The notes under the pieces: model-generated | Database searches by the model: none | What the model was told of the DNA's origin: nothing | Seen by the model: only the letters and a program-made list of their open reading frames with translations | Program-made: the position numbers and the translations under genes | Part shown: one piece after another, positions 38,278 through 47,738 of the stretch | Numbering within the stretch: position 1 is the stretch's first letter | Layout: the number at the start of each line of letters is the position of its first letter | IMG/VR virus record: IMGVR_UViG_3300006845_000021 | Coordinates: 1 to 50,891 of that record | Source of the DNA: a virus | DNA length: 50,891 nucleotides | Reading direction: 5' to 3' (one strand)

Positions 38278-39690
38278 TTTTTTCAAACCATAGGCTATAA
38301 GCCCCATAAGCGTCAGATGGAATACCACATGTCTGAGGCAAGGTTCAAGGTGGCCTGCTGTGGTAGACGTTTCGGTAAGAGCACTATGGCAGCCCGCGAC
38401 CTTGAGCCCGAGCTTATGATTCCACGGCGCTGGTACTGGATTGTAGGTCCAACTTATGATCTAGGCGAAAAAGAGTTTAGAGTTATTTGGGATGACCTTA
38501 TTGTCAAGCAGCAGTTGGGTAAGGACAAGCGGGTACGTAAGGCTTACAACAAGAAGTCTGGGGACATGTACATAGAGTTCCCGTGGCGGACACGTGTAGA
38601 AGTCAGATCGGCTGAGCACCCGGAGAACCTGGTTGGTGAGGGGCTGCACGGTGTCATTATGTCTGAGGCTGCGAAGCATAGGTCTGATACGTGGGAGCGT
38701 TACATTAGGGCAGCGCTAGCTGACTATAGGGGATGGGCAACGTTCCCTACTACACCGGAAGGACAGAACTGGCTGTACAAGTTGTGGCAGTTTGGTATTA
38801 ACCCTGCGATGCCTGAGTACCAGTCATGGAGGTTCCCGAGTTGGGAGAACCCCTTCGTGTACCCAGGAGGCGTCGAGGATGAAGAGATCAAACTGATTCG
38901 GGCCACGACTAGTGACGATTGGTTCCAGCAGGAGATCGTCGCGGACTTCACAGCGTTTGTGGGTAAGATCTATGGTGAGTTCCAGGAGGACGTGCATGTA
39001 AGGCCCCACACGTTCAACCCAATGTGGCCTAACTACATTGCTTTTGACTGGGGCTACTCGCACCCACTGGCTGCGATCGAGTTCCAGATTGATCCGTGGG
39101 ACAATGTGTATGTTTGGCGTGAGCACTACAAGTCTTACTTAACACTTGGTGAGCACTTGAAGCAGCTCCGCGAGCGTGAGCAGCCTCCAGGCTACCATTT
39201 AGACATGGCCTTCGGCGATGCTGCTGACCCTGCTGCAGCTGTCACTGTCAGTGAGGAGCTCGTTGGTTGTCTGGCTATGCCAGAGGCCAAGGAGAATGTA
39301 CGCCAAGGGATTGATCTAGTTAAGACGTTTTTAAAGCTCCGCAAGGTTGATGAGATCGATGAGTACGGCACGCCACTAGAGATGCCTAGGCTCACGGTCG
39401 CGCACCAGTGTCCGAATACAATTAGGGAGTTCAACAACTACCGAGCCCAGCAAATGACTCGGAACACGTTGAACCCACGTGACCCTAAGGACGGGCCACA
39501 AAAGCACGATGACCACGCCATGGACGCTATCCGGTATGGCTTGATGCATATCTTTGTGCTCGGCTGCAGACACCATCTCGATGAAGTGTGGACGGCGCCA
39601 CCAAAGTTTAGCCAACCAAAAGATGACTTAGGGCTCTTAGTTCCTAACAATGGCGGGGCAGGGTTCTTCACTACGAGTAAGGAGTTCTAG
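38254..39690 (+). CDS. Terminase large subunit
   Basis: The packaging motor ATPase and nuclease, 478 residues. Walker A is CCGRRFGKST near residue 36, and the Walker B region is GVIMSEA near residue 132. The RNase H-like nuclease has AFDWGYSH, then GDAADPAA and HDDHAMDAIRYG with the three metal-binding Asp. The GTG start has only a weak AGAGAG upstream and lies in dispersed repeat copy 10; a second GTG two codons on is possible. Confidence 0.95.
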   Translation: MRVLDKGRFFQTIGYKPHKRQMEYHMSEARFKVACCGRRFGKSTMAARDLEPELMIPRRWYWIVGPTYDLGEKEFRVIWDDLIVKQQLGKDKRVRKAYNKKSGDMYIEFPWRTRVEVRSAEHPENLVGEGLHGVIMSEAAKHRSDTWERYIRAALADYRGWATFPTTPEGQNWLYKLWQFGINPAMPEYQSWRFPSWENPFVYPGGVEDEEIKLIRATTSDDWFQQEIVADFTAFVGKIYGEFQEDVHVRPHTFNPMWPNYIAFDWGYSHPLAAIEFQIDPWDNVYVWREHYKSYLTLGEHLKQLREREQPPGYHLDMAFGDAADPAAAVTVSEELVGCLAMPEAKENVRQGIDLVKTFLKLRKVDEIDEYGTPLEMPRLTVAHQCPNTIREFNNYRAQQMTRNTLNPRDPKDGPQKHDDHAMDAIRYGLMHIFVLGCRHHLDEVWTAPPKFSQPKDDLGLLVPNNGGAGFFTTSKEF

Positions 39691-39691
39691 G

Positions 39692-41311
39692 TTGGATTTC
39701 CTTGAGACCTATAAGCAAAACCTAGAACTTAAGGGTAGCGTGAGTTCTCTCCGAGAAGAGTTAGATCGTACGACTGCTCTGCTGCACGTGACACCTGAGC
39801 ATGTCGAAACTCACGCGGCCACGGACGCAGAGCCACAACCACATTACTCCCCTGTGAGAGTGAAGACACGCACCGGGGTGGAAGATTATGGGGCACAGGT
39901 AGACTTACACCAGATGTTTGCTAGTGGTCGTGTTGAGTTAGTGGATGTTGGTGAAGATGCGATCGTAGTGGTAGAGGTGCCACAGAATACGATTGCGTTG
40001 GCTGACCCTGACGTTAAAGATATTCAGATGGGTGTTGAGCTTGGGCGTAGTGGGGTCTCTGGTTGGTCGGCGTTCCACCGTGAGGAGTACAACCCTGAGC
40101 TAATTGGTAGGCTTGGGTTGATGAAGTACGACCGTATGCGTAGATCAGATGCTACGGTTAGAGCTTCGGCAAGGATCTTGAAGACACCTATTACTGGCGC
40201 GACTTGGTACGTGCAGCCACATCAGTACGATACGAACGATGAAGACCGAAAGATTGCAAGGTTTATTCAGCAGTGTTTGACTGAGTACCCGACCTATACG
40301 TGGGTGCAAATGTTGTGGGAAGCGTTGTTGATGCTCGACTTCGGTTACTACATGTTCGAGAAGGTGTACGACCTCAAGCTCATAGAGGGTGTTCCACGTG
40401 TGGTGTACAAGAAGTTGGCTTGTAGACACCCGCTTGACGTTATTGAGTGGAACTATGATAGTAACGGTGGGCCGCAGTCAGTAGTGATGTATGACGAAAG
40501 ACCTGTAGAGATCCCGATCCACAAGCTCGCTGTCTTTACGTTTGATGGAGAGGGAGGCGATCCTCGAGGTATTTCGCTGTACCGTAGTGCATACAAGCAT
40601 TGGTACTTCAAGGAGAACCTCTACAAGATTGATGCAATTCAGAAGGAACGGCACGGGATCGGTATTCCTATTATCAAGTTGCCTCCTGGATTCAGTCCTT
40701 CTGACCTCACGTTAGCGAATGAACTTGGGGCGAACTTACGGACGAATGAGAAGGCTCACGTAGTTTTGCCTCCAAACTGGGAGATTTTGTTCGCAAAGCT
40801 CGAAGGACAGCGTGTTGATGCGTTGGAGAGTGCTCGTCATCATACGGAAATGATCTTCCAGAACGTGCTTGCGCAGGCGGCTTATGCTTCTGCTGAAGGT
40901 GACGCGCAGACGATGATGGATTTGTTCTACAAGTCAGCTCGGTATATTGCTGATTTGGTATGTGGTGTATACAATAAGTATTGTATTCCGTACTTGGTGC
41001 AAGCTAACTGGGGCATTGAGCGTTATCCCGAGCTTAAGGTTAGGAGATTGGGCGACACCCAAGAGGCTCGGACGATCTCCTTTGCGCTTCGGAACCTTGT
41101 TGGAGCTGGTATTGTTCAGGTAGACGACGACCTTGAGTCATGGAGCCGTGAGATCATGGATGCTCCGATGGCTGATCCTACGACTCGACGAGAGGCTTCT
41201 ACGCCACAGAAGCCTGGATCGGCTCGAGTTGGGCCGCCTAGACAGGCACAAGCAGCAAATCAACGACCAATGCCCGGCCAGGCCGCTGGGAACGACCAAT
41301 CAGGTGGGTAG
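39692..41311 (+). CDS. Portal protein (Mu gp29/DUF935-like)
   Basis: A TTG start 7 bases after GGAG and just after the terminase stop gives 539 residues. An earlier in-frame ATG lies inside the terminase gene. Features: an N-terminal coiled coil, GLMKYDRMRRSDATVRASARIL, then LLMLDFGYYMFEKVY and an ETARHH-like helix. This is typical of Mu-type portals. The Pro/Gln-rich C-terminus is low complexity. The Mu-like protease downstream supports the assignment. Confidence 0.85.
   Translation: MDFLETYKQNLELKGSVSSLREELDRTTALLHVTPEHVETHAATDAEPQPHYSPVRVKTRTGVEDYGAQVDLHQMFASGRVELVDVGEDAIVVVEVPQNTIALADPDVKDIQMGVELGRSGVSGWSAFHREEYNPELIGRLGLMKYDRMRRSDATVRASARILKTPITGATWYVQPHQYDTNDEDRKIARFIQQCLTEYPTYTWVQMLWEALLMLDFGYYMFEKVYDLKLIEGVPRVVYKKLACRHPLDVIEWNYDSNGGPQSVVMYDERPVEIPIHKLAVFTFDGEGGDPRGISLYRSAYKHWYFKENLYKIDAIQKERHGIGIPIIKLPPGFSPSDLTLANELGANLRTNEKAHVVLPPNWEILFAKLEGQRVDALESARHHTEMIFQNVLAQAAYASAEGDAQTMMDLFYKSARYIADLVCGVYNKYCIPYLVQANWGIERYPELKVRRLGDTQEARTISFALRNLVGAGIVQVDDDLESWSREIMDAPMADPTTRREASTPQKPGSARVGPPRQAQAANQRPMPGQAAGNDQSGG
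39849..39877 (+). repeat. Two-box dispersed repeat, copy 11
   Basis: CTCCCCTGTGAGAG, then the rest of the spacer, then CACGCACCGGGG, in frame in the portal gene as SPVRVKTRTG. Confidence 0.55.
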
Positions 41312-41315
41312 GTAG

Positions 41316-41777
41316 ATGGGTAACTTGCAGGCCAACTTCGCTAAAGGGCGTTGGGTACAGTTGTATGACAACGTGAAGGCCAACGTTCCTACAGGTTGTG
41401 CTTTCATTATTGCAGCTTTTACTGGAACTGAGACTGACGCCAACTTACGAGATGCTGATTTCCTGTCAAGTGTTGAGGCTTTGGCTCTAGCTGAGAGTGT
41501 ACAGACTGGATACGCACGTAAGGTACTTGTTGCTGCGGATCTAGCCACGCGTACAACCGATGATACGGGAGATGTGAACAAGTTTACTCTCCCTGCTCAG
41601 TCTTGGACACTCACTGCTTCAGGTACTGCTTGGTCTCGAGTTGGGTGTTTCTATAGACCAGCTTCTGGATCAGCTGACTCAGCTATCGAGTTCTGTGGTA
41701 TTTGGGACTTTGTCACTGCAGGTATTGCTGAAACTGTGACAATTACCTTCCCTGACCCGGTCTTCACTGCTTCGTAG
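41316..41777 (+). CDS. Putative virion surface protein
   Basis: The 153-residue beta-rich protein has Thr/Ala/Ser-rich composition and one Cys in each half. AGGTGGGTAGG precedes ATG. It opens a four-gene block between portal and protease that is not part of the usual Mu-like head order. Likely structural; family not recognised. Confidence 0.5.
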   Translation: MGNLQANFAKGRWVQLYDNVKANVPTGCAFIIAAFTGTETDANLRDADFLSSVEALALAESVQTGYARKVLVAADLATRTTDDTGDVNKFTLPAQSWTLTASGTAWSRVGCFYRPASGSADSAIEFCGIWDFVTAGIAETVTITFPDPVFTAS

Positions 41778-41785
41778 GTTGACTA

Positions 41786-42901
41786 GTGACCGTAGCTCTT
41801 GATGTCGTAAGTAATGTATCAGCAGGAACGGGTGATCGTTCCTGGACGCATACGCCTTCTGGTACACCAAGAGCTGCTATTGTCTTGACTAGTCAGTATG
41901 AGGACGGCACAGATCAGGTAGATGCTAACAGCTACGGCGCTCTGGCTTTAGACCTTGTAGGTCAGTTACTTAAGACTTCAGTTGAACCCGCTGCTGTTTA
42001 TGCTTACTTCAAAGGGTCTGGTATACCCACGGGAGCTCAAACAGTATTGGTTGATACTCCTGGAGCAGGTGCTAGCAAACGTGCAGTTGCTATTACCCTA
42101 ACAGCTGCTGCGGATTGTGAAGTTGTTGACTGGGACGTTCTACAGAGCGATTCGATTACTAATCCTAGTGTTACCTTGCAGATACCTACAGGTCGTACAG
42201 CTTTTGTGTGTGGTGTCAACTTCAGTGGTGCTGGTGCGGTTACTGGTGTGAACCCTGCAGCGGACTGTACTGAGTTGTTGGAGTATGACGCTGGTAACAT
42301 GGTTGCTAGTTTCATTCGTTTAACTACTAATCCAACTGGTGGGGACGCTACCATTGGTTGGACTCAGACAAGCGAAGATTGTTGCATCATTGCTCTTGCT
42401 GTAGCTGAAGTCAGTCTCCTTATTACTGAGACTGATACAGTTAGTGTAGTTACTAAGTCTGTCAACCAAACTGTTGGGGCTATTACTGGTGACGGTACAA
42501 TTGCTTCTGTTACAAAGTCTGTTAATCAGACTGTAGGAGCAATTACTGAAACTGATACCCTTAACGCTGTCACTAAGAGTGTCAATGTTCCTGTGGCAGG
42601 TATCAGTGGAACTGGCACTCTATCAGGTGTTAGCAAGCTTGTAAACGTCACAGTCGCTCTTGTGAGCGGGACTGGCACGGTCGCGGCAGTTGCACAGGCT
42701 AAGAATTTGACAGTTGGAGTGCTTTCAGAGCAGGGGATGTTAGCTGGCCTAACTTTAGTAGGCATGCTTAGTGAAGTGGGAACTGTTTATGCCTTAATTA
42801 TTCCTAGGCCAGCTATTCTAGCAGCGCAGTTATATAGACGAACTCAGACAGGACGACTCACTAAGGGGTTGTTGTTAGGTACGCTGCGGAGGGCAACATG
42901 A
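41786..42901 (+). CDS. Repeat-containing virion surface or adhesin-like protein
   Basis: The GTG-start, 371-residue protein has a lectin-like beta domain (1-205), then about five tandem repeats of roughly 20 residues (VTKSVNQTVGAIT and relatives; SVNVPVAGISGTGT), and a basic C-terminus. Such repeats build elongated beta structures on phage heads or fibres. Dispersed repeat copy 12 falls within the repeat region. Receptor or surface binding is inferred. Confidence 0.55.
   Translation: MTVALDVVSNVSAGTGDRSWTHTPSGTPRAAIVLTSQYEDGTDQVDANSYGALALDLVGQLLKTSVEPAAVYAYFKGSGIPTGAQTVLVDTPGAGASKRAVAITLTAAADCEVVDWDVLQSDSITNPSVTLQIPTGRTAFVCGVNFSGAGAVTGVNPAADCTELLEYDAGNMVASFIRLTTNPTGGDATIGWTQTSEDCCIIALAVAEVSLLITETDTVSVVTKSVNQTVGAITGDGTIASVTKSVNQTVGAITETDTLNAVTKSVNVPVAGISGTGTLSGVSKLVNVTVALVSGTGTVAAVAQAKNLTVGVLSEQGMLAGLTLVGMLSEVGTVYALIIPRPAILAAQLYRRTQTGRLTKGLLLGTLRRAT
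42657..42686 (+). repeat. Two-box dispersed repeat, copy 12
   Basis: CTCTTGTGAG, then a 9-nt spacer, then CACGGTCGCGG, inside the adhesin-like gene. Confidence 0.45.
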
Positions 42902-43200
42902 CAATCGAGATCGATAGATCGTCAGAGGAAAAGTTGTTGTGTTCCGTTACCTCTGACCTCAACCCTACGTCGCAAGCGGTTTCGTGGGCTTTTAGTAGTT
43001 CGGGAGCGCAGCCTACTACTTGGCATGATGGCTCCTGGGTCACAGATAGTGCTGAACAGCTTAGGTCCAGCCTTTGGAAGGCTGTCGCAGAGACTCCTGT
43101 GATAGGTCTTGGGGCTGTCGACCTAGCAGTTGGTGATTATGATGTGCGTATCAAGGTAGGTTTGGCAGTAGAAAAAGTCGGACAGATAAGGATTACGTGA
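42898..43200 (+). CDS. Small structural-region protein
   Basis: The 100-residue beta-rich protein overlaps both neighbours by ATGA-type junctions, so the three genes are translated together. No motif. Likely a partner of the surface proteins. Confidence 0.55.
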   Translation: MTIEIDRSSEEKLLCSVTSDLNPTSQAVSWAFSSSGAQPTTWHDGSWVTDSAEQLRSSLWKAVAETPVIGLGAVDLAVGDYDVRIKVGLAVEKVGQIRIT

Positions 43201-44744
43201 TGACTACGGTCAACGAGACAGTCAACCTGCCTGGAGCAGCCCTAGCCAACGCTACTGGGCAAGTGAATGTGTCGGTAGCATTGTATGACGGTGCCAACGT
43301 CGTTAAGGGCTTCCACGCAACGTCTGGAACTACTATTGTTAGTCCACGTACGGTCCAGCTGGATGGTAGTGCTGCGTGGAGTATGAACTTGAAGCCTAAT
43401 AGTGAAATCACTCCAGCGAATACAGTGTATAGACGGATCATTGAGGGTCCGAACTTTGCATTCACTGACTACATTACGGTGCCTGCGTCTGGTGGACCGT
43501 ACCGTGTGGATCAGATTCTCACGAGTCCTCCTGTTGTCGTACCTTCTAGTACTGACCTGTCCCTTATTCCAGGTACTTGGACGCCTTTGCTTCGCGGAGG
43601 TACCCCTTCACGATGGACCCGTTGGTTCTTCACTTCTGATGCCAACTGTCCTGACAGTGCCCTCACTATGGAACATGGGCAGTTGAAGGTTAGGGGTGTT
43701 GGAGGTACTGGTACTCAGTCCAACCGTCGTGAGGCTTGGCAGTTGCCGGACTTTCCATCGACGTCTTACTCGCGACTTCGTTCGCGTTGGGCTTCTCGAC
43801 CTCCTGCTGATGGTACAATTGAGCATGGGCACATGCATGCCCTGCAGGTTGGGTCGGATAGTAAGATTCGTGCAGCTACTGTGTGGGACTTTGGGTTTGG
43901 AAACTTCCTTTGTGGAGTTTGGGAGTCTAACCCTGATGGGTCTGGCTTTGTTGTTCAACAAGCTCCAGTAAGAGACAGCGATGCTTTTACTGATGGTAGT
44001 CGTACCTCCAACGTGGTTACGCTTACAGGCTTCCCTACGGGAATGGCTTCTCGTTGGAAGGTTGGGGACTATGTTGTGGTGGATGCCACCGACAACACCT
44101 ACGATGGTACGTTCGCGTTGACTCAGGTGAATGACACGTCTATCCAGTTTGCACAGACAGCTGCTAATGATGCGTCGTGCGGTACTGGTACAATGACGCT
44201 GTTGGGTAAGGAAACGTTCAGCACTGTTTCCCGAGCACGTACGTTCACTGATGCAGCTCGAGTTAGTGGCGTTGTTACAAGTGTCGGTTTGGCTACGGGC
44301 CATCCTTACCAGACCGGTGACTGGATCACTGTAGACGGTACTGACAACACTTACGACGGACCTAGGTTCCCTGTCACAGGTGTGAACCCCTTTACTGCCC
44401 AGATTAGCTGGCTACAGTCCGCTGCAGACGATGCTTCTGCTGGTGCAGGTACAATTTCTAAGATCTCGCCCTTCTGGGTTGAAACGCGCTTGCTCCCTGG
44501 AGGTTACATGCAGGCCCGATTCTGGGCCGATGTCGGTGATGCGTACGGTACTGGATCAGGTCGTGAGCCTGGTGGCCCTCCACCGTGGGAGTCTCAGTGG
44601 GCTCGAACCTGGGATCTTAACCGAGTTGTTGGAGCTACTGTGCCTACTGGTCCTGGTTATGTTGGACTGATTGCGGCTCACTTCTCCTCGAACAGTGAGG
44701 TTAGTTACGACTCCATTGAGGCTGGCCGAGTGGCTGAAACTTAA
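43200..44744 (+). CDS. Fibre/adhesin-like protein with a duplicated beta domain
   Basis: The 514-residue protein from ATG 43200 (GTG 43197 also possible) has an N-terminal Ig-like region (1-110), a concanavalin-like middle (WFFTSDANCPDS, MEHGQLKV, HGHMHALQVG), and two copies of a domain of about 75 residues. Both copies carry the landmarks VGDYVVVDATDNTYDG / TGDWITVDGTDNTYDG and AANDAS / AADDAS. Trp and Asn/Asp loops suggest sugar or surface binding. It lies in the head region, so it may decorate the capsid rather than the tail. Confidence 0.6.
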   Translation: MTTVNETVNLPGAALANATGQVNVSVALYDGANVVKGFHATSGTTIVSPRTVQLDGSAAWSMNLKPNSEITPANTVYRRIIEGPNFAFTDYITVPASGGPYRVDQILTSPPVVVPSSTDLSLIPGTWTPLLRGGTPSRWTRWFFTSDANCPDSALTMEHGQLKVRGVGGTGTQSNRREAWQLPDFPSTSYSRLRSRWASRPPADGTIEHGHMHALQVGSDSKIRAATVWDFGFGNFLCGVWESNPDGSGFVVQQAPVRDSDAFTDGSRTSNVVTLTGFPTGMASRWKVGDYVVVDATDNTYDGTFALTQVNDTSIQFAQTAANDASCGTGTMTLLGKETFSTVSRARTFTDAARVSGVVTSVGLATGHPYQTGDWITVDGTDNTYDGPRFPVTGVNPFTAQISWLQSAADDASAGAGTISKISPFWVETRLLPGGYMQARFWADVGDAYGTGSGREPGGPPPWESQWARTWDLNRVVGATVPTGPGYVGLIAAHFSSNSEVSYDSIEAGRVAET

Positions 44745-44756
44745 AGTGACTCACTA

Positions 44757-44803
44757 GGCAATTAAATTGCCATCTTGCCCTCACTTGTTGAATAAGTTAT
44801 AAT
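44757..44803 (+). promoter_or_regulatory. Palindrome-linked promoter for protease and capsid genes
   Basis: GGCAATTAAATTGCC, 3 nt, -35 TTGCCC (44775-44780), 17 nt, -10 TATAAT (44798-44803). The first ATG at 44811 lies at the expected transcription start; a second ATG at 44826 has GAAAGG upstream within the short leader. Confidence 0.8.
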
Positions 44804-44825
44804 AAGATCAATGAAAGGTACGTCT

Positions 44826-46061
44826 ATGGCACCGAAGCTAGACAGCCAGAACCAAGGGGCCCAATTTCAGTCCTTCGGGTACTGGATCGAGCTTGAGGGC
44901 CTACAGTTCGAGGAGGATGGCACCTCTCAGTGGATACATGCCATGCCACTAGGCGAGTGGAGCCACCCAATTTATGGTAAGATGAGTTTCACGCTGGACA
45001 AGGTTCAGAGACTGTCGGCCAACGTCAATGCTCGTGTTCGTGGTCAAGATTTAGACATTGATTACGATCATAAGTCGTACCATGGCGAAGCTGCTGGATG
45101 GGTTCGAAGAGCTGAAACTCGATCTAATGGCTTGTGGCTCTTCGTTGAGTGGACTAAGACGGCTGCAGCTAAGATCAAGGAAAAGGCGTACAAGTACTTC
45201 TCGCCCGAGTTCAAGGACGTTTGGGAACATCCTCAGACTGGGCAGAAGATTAGGGACGTTCTGTTTGGCGGTGGGATCACTAACCGACCGTATCTCAAGG
45301 ACATGGTCCCCCTCAATCTTTCAGAGTTGACTAAAACCGGAGGAGATATGAACCGAGCGTTCCTTGAGACTACTGCAAAGGGGTTGGGCGTCACGTTTGA
45401 TGACAAGACGACCGATGAAGCCCTGCAGCAGCTTATTACTGAGGCTGCAGTGAAGGCCTCTGACAGTGATGCTAGCGCCGATGCCGACGGTAGTGAAGGT
45501 GGTAGTGGAGATGAGAATGCTCCGCCAGCGCCTCCTCCTGCTCCGCCCACAGAGCCTCCGGCTCCCGAGCCTGAGCTTGTGTCAGTTCTGAGTGAGGGTG
45601 AGCTTAAGAAGCTGGCAGAGAGCAACCCCGTTGTCAAGCTTCTGCTTGATGAGCGTGAGACCAACAGCAAGCGCCTGGCCGCTCTTGAGACGTCGAATCG
45701 TCTTGCTGAGACTGAGCTTCGTCTGGGGCGTTTGATTGATGGTAACAAGCGTCTGGCTCCCGCTGCACATAAGCAGCTGAGTGAGCTGTGTGCTGGAGTG
45801 CCTAAGGAAGTTGAAGACCGAGTGATTGCTTTCGCTGAGCAGGTGCTTAAGGGCGGTGCTGTAGTGGAGCTCGGTGAGGCTGGCCGTACTGATGCCAGTG
45901 GTGGTGATGGTGACGTTGCTTCTCGATTCGAGAATGAAGTCAAGAAGTTGCTGTCTGAAAACAAGGATATGACTTACGCTGACGCTGTTGAGCGTGTTGG
46001 TGCCGAACAGCCAGCGTTGTATGATCAGTACCGCGAGCAGTCCTTCTCTTTCAAGGAGTAG
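44826..46061 (+). CDS. Capsid maturation protease/scaffold (Mu gpI-like)
   Basis: From ATG 44826 the product has 411 residues (416 from 44811). Residues 1-165 match phage I-like proteases: FGYWIELEG, DIDYDHKSYHGEAAGWV with the DHxS-type His/Ser region, then KYFSPEF and GGITNRPYL. A Pro/Ala linker (PPAPPPAPPTEPPAPEP) follows, and the last 180 residues are helical and acidic like a scaffold. Mu makes a similar protease-scaffold fusion. Confidence 0.85.
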   Translation: MAPKLDSQNQGAQFQSFGYWIELEGLQFEEDGTSQWIHAMPLGEWSHPIYGKMSFTLDKVQRLSANVNARVRGQDLDIDYDHKSYHGEAAGWVRRAETRSNGLWLFVEWTKTAAAKIKEKAYKYFSPEFKDVWEHPQTGQKIRDVLFGGGITNRPYLKDMVPLNLSELTKTGGDMNRAFLETTAKGLGVTFDDKTTDEALQQLITEAAVKASDSDASADADGSEGGSGDENAPPAPPPAPPTEPPAPEPELVSVLSEGELKKLAESNPVVKLLLDERETNSKRLAALETSNRLAETELRLGRLIDGNKRLAPAAHKQLSELCAGVPKEVEDRVIAFAEQVLKGGAVVELGEAGRTDASGGDGDVASRFENEVKKLLSENKDMTYADAVERVGAEQPALYDQYREQSFSFKE

Positions 46062-46067
46062 CAACCA

Positions 46068-46469
46068 ATGGCAGGTGCGAACTACGTTCTCGATAAGGGG
46101 TTCAAGGCTGGAGGCGCTATTGGCAAGTACCGCGCCGTCGAGCTCGGAGCCTCTGAAGTTGTTACCCAGTGCAATGCTGCCAGCGATCCTGCTCTTGGTA
46201 TCTGCCAAGAAGAGGTGACCTCGGGCGATGCTACCAACGGTCGTATCGTCGACGTGCGTATCGCTGGTATCAGCCGTTGTATTGCTGGAGCAGCGATTAC
46301 TATCGGTGCTCGGGTGGCTACTGACAACGCTGGGCGAGTTGTTCCAGCTCCAGCTGCTGTTGGACTTACCAACCAGGTTGGTATTGCCCTGCAGGCTGCT
46401 GCCAACGCGGGCGACCACGTTGATGTGTTCCTTTCCATTGGTGCTACCTACAACACCGCCGTCTCTTAA
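46068..46469 (+). CDS. Capsid decoration protein (DUF2190-like)
   Basis: The 133-residue Ala/Gly/Val-rich beta protein has the pattern IGKYRAVELGASEVV, then VRIAGISRCIAGAAI and GVALQAAANAGDHVDV, typical of DUF2190 proteins that trimerise on the capsid surface. It lies between protease and major capsid genes, as in other Mu-like heads. Confidence 0.75.
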   Translation: MAGANYVLDKGFKAGGAIGKYRAVELGASEVVTQCNAASDPALGICQEEVTSGDATNGRIVDVRIAGISRCIAGAAITIGARVATDNAGRVVPAPAAVGLTNQVGIALQAAANAGDHVDVFLSIGATYNTAVS

Positions 46470-46487
46470 GTAGGAGCGAGACTACAA

Positions 46488-47480
46488 ATGGCAGTTTACG
46501 ATCCCAGGGGCGGCAGCCCGATCCACATTGATGTGGCGCTTACGAACATCTCCGTTGGGTTCCCCAATGGTGAGTTCGTGGGTGAAAACTTGGCGCCAGC
46601 GGTTCCTGTCCGAAAGCAGTCTGACCTGTACTACGTGCATGGTCGAGAAGGATGGGTCCTTGAGCCGGGCGGTGATGTTCGTGCTCCGGGTACTGAGGCG
46701 AATGAGATTCCTGGCCTCACTCTTTCGACTGTGCCTTACTTTGCTGTGGAGCACGCTCTGCAGATTGCAGTCACTGACGAAGAGCGTGAGAATGCAGACT
46801 CGCCCGCGTCGCCCGACCGAGATGGTACCGAACTTGTTACTTCAAAGTTGCTTCTCGCTCGTGAGATTGCAATCCGAGATCTGGTGCAGGCTACTGCTAG
46901 CTATGCTACGGGCTACTCGGTGACCTTGGCCGACCCTCTTACGTGGGACGACTATGCGACCTCTGATCCGATTGGTGACTTCAAGAAGGGTCGACGGAAG
47001 ATTCATTCAGGACTCTTCCTTCATCCCAACAAGGCTATCATCCCTTACTTGGTGATGTCAGCTCTTGAAGACCATCCGGACTTCATTGAGCGGATCAAGT
47101 ACTCGCAGGCCGGAGTTGTTACGCCTGAGCTCATCAGCCGCATGTTCATGATCGATCAGATCATCGTGCCTGGGGTTGGTTTTAACTCCGCCCGTATGGG
47201 TCAGACTGAGGCTTTGGGCTACCTGTGGGGCAAGGACGTTGTTATGGCCTATGTGCCACCTCGTGCAGGCCTTAAGGTCCCTGCGTTCATGTATGAGTTC
47301 GTGTGGACCTTCCCTGGTGGTGGGCGTCAGATCACTGACCGTTGGCGTGAGCAGCGTCGTACGTCAGATATCATCCGAGTGCGTCGACGGTACCAGCACA
47401 AGTTCATTGCTGTGGACGGTTCCAGCAAGAGCTTCGCTGGGTACCTGATCAAGCAGGCTGTCGACGCGGCCTTCGTGTAG
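46488..47480 (+). CDS. Major capsid protein
   Basis: The 330-residue HK97-fold candidate has an N-terminal arm (HIDVALTNISVGFPNGEFVGENLAP), an E-loop-like segment, then an A-domain (GVVTPELISRMFMIDQIIVPG). The codon choice differs slightly from nearby genes, with more GC-ending codons, as is usual for a highly expressed gene. Position after protease and decoration genes supports the call. Confidence 0.85.
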   Translation: MAVYDPRGGSPIHIDVALTNISVGFPNGEFVGENLAPAVPVRKQSDLYYVHGREGWVLEPGGDVRAPGTEANEIPGLTLSTVPYFAVEHALQIAVTDEERENADSPASPDRDGTELVTSKLLLAREIAIRDLVQATASYATGYSVTLADPLTWDDYATSDPIGDFKKGRRKIHSGLFLHPNKAIIPYLVMSALEDHPDFIERIKYSQAGVVTPELISRMFMIDQIIVPGVGFNSARMGQTEALGYLWGKDVVMAYVPPRAGLKVPAFMYEFVWTFPGGGRQITDRWREQRRTSDIIRVRRRYQHKFIAVDGSSKSFAGYLIKQAVDAAFV

Positions 47481-47492
47481 TCGGTTGACACC

Positions 47493-47726
47493 ATGGCTAA
47501 CGCGTATGTTGTCAAGCTAGGTGATATGGTGTCCTATCTTGCTCCAGCGTCAGGGGCTATTGTGCCTCGCTGGCGTGCTGCAAAGGTTACGTCTATCACT
47601 GACCAAAACAACCTTGGACTAGCTGTAGTCAACAGTGATAGTACGCGTATAGCTCTTAATGGTGGTACTGACGTAGCACGAAGAACGACAGGTACACAGA
47701 CTAACGTTTGGCGTCCATACACGTAG
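47493..47726 (+). CDS. Small head protein
   Basis: The 77-residue beta-rich protein follows the capsid gene. VKLGDMVSYLAP and TQTNVWRPY suggest a small SH3-like barrel used at the head-tail joint or as a minor capsid protein. Family not certain. Confidence 0.5.
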   Translation: MANAYVVKLGDMVSYLAPASGAIVPRWRAAKVTSITDQNNLGLAVVNSDSTRIALNGGTDVARRTTGTQTNVWRPYT

Positions 47727-47738
47727 AACGGAGAAGTT

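Noticed and set aside
45233-46418. Long minus-strand frames opposite the protease and decoration genes
   Set aside because: Ser/Arg or Thr-rich shadows of real rightward genes with no ribosome sites.
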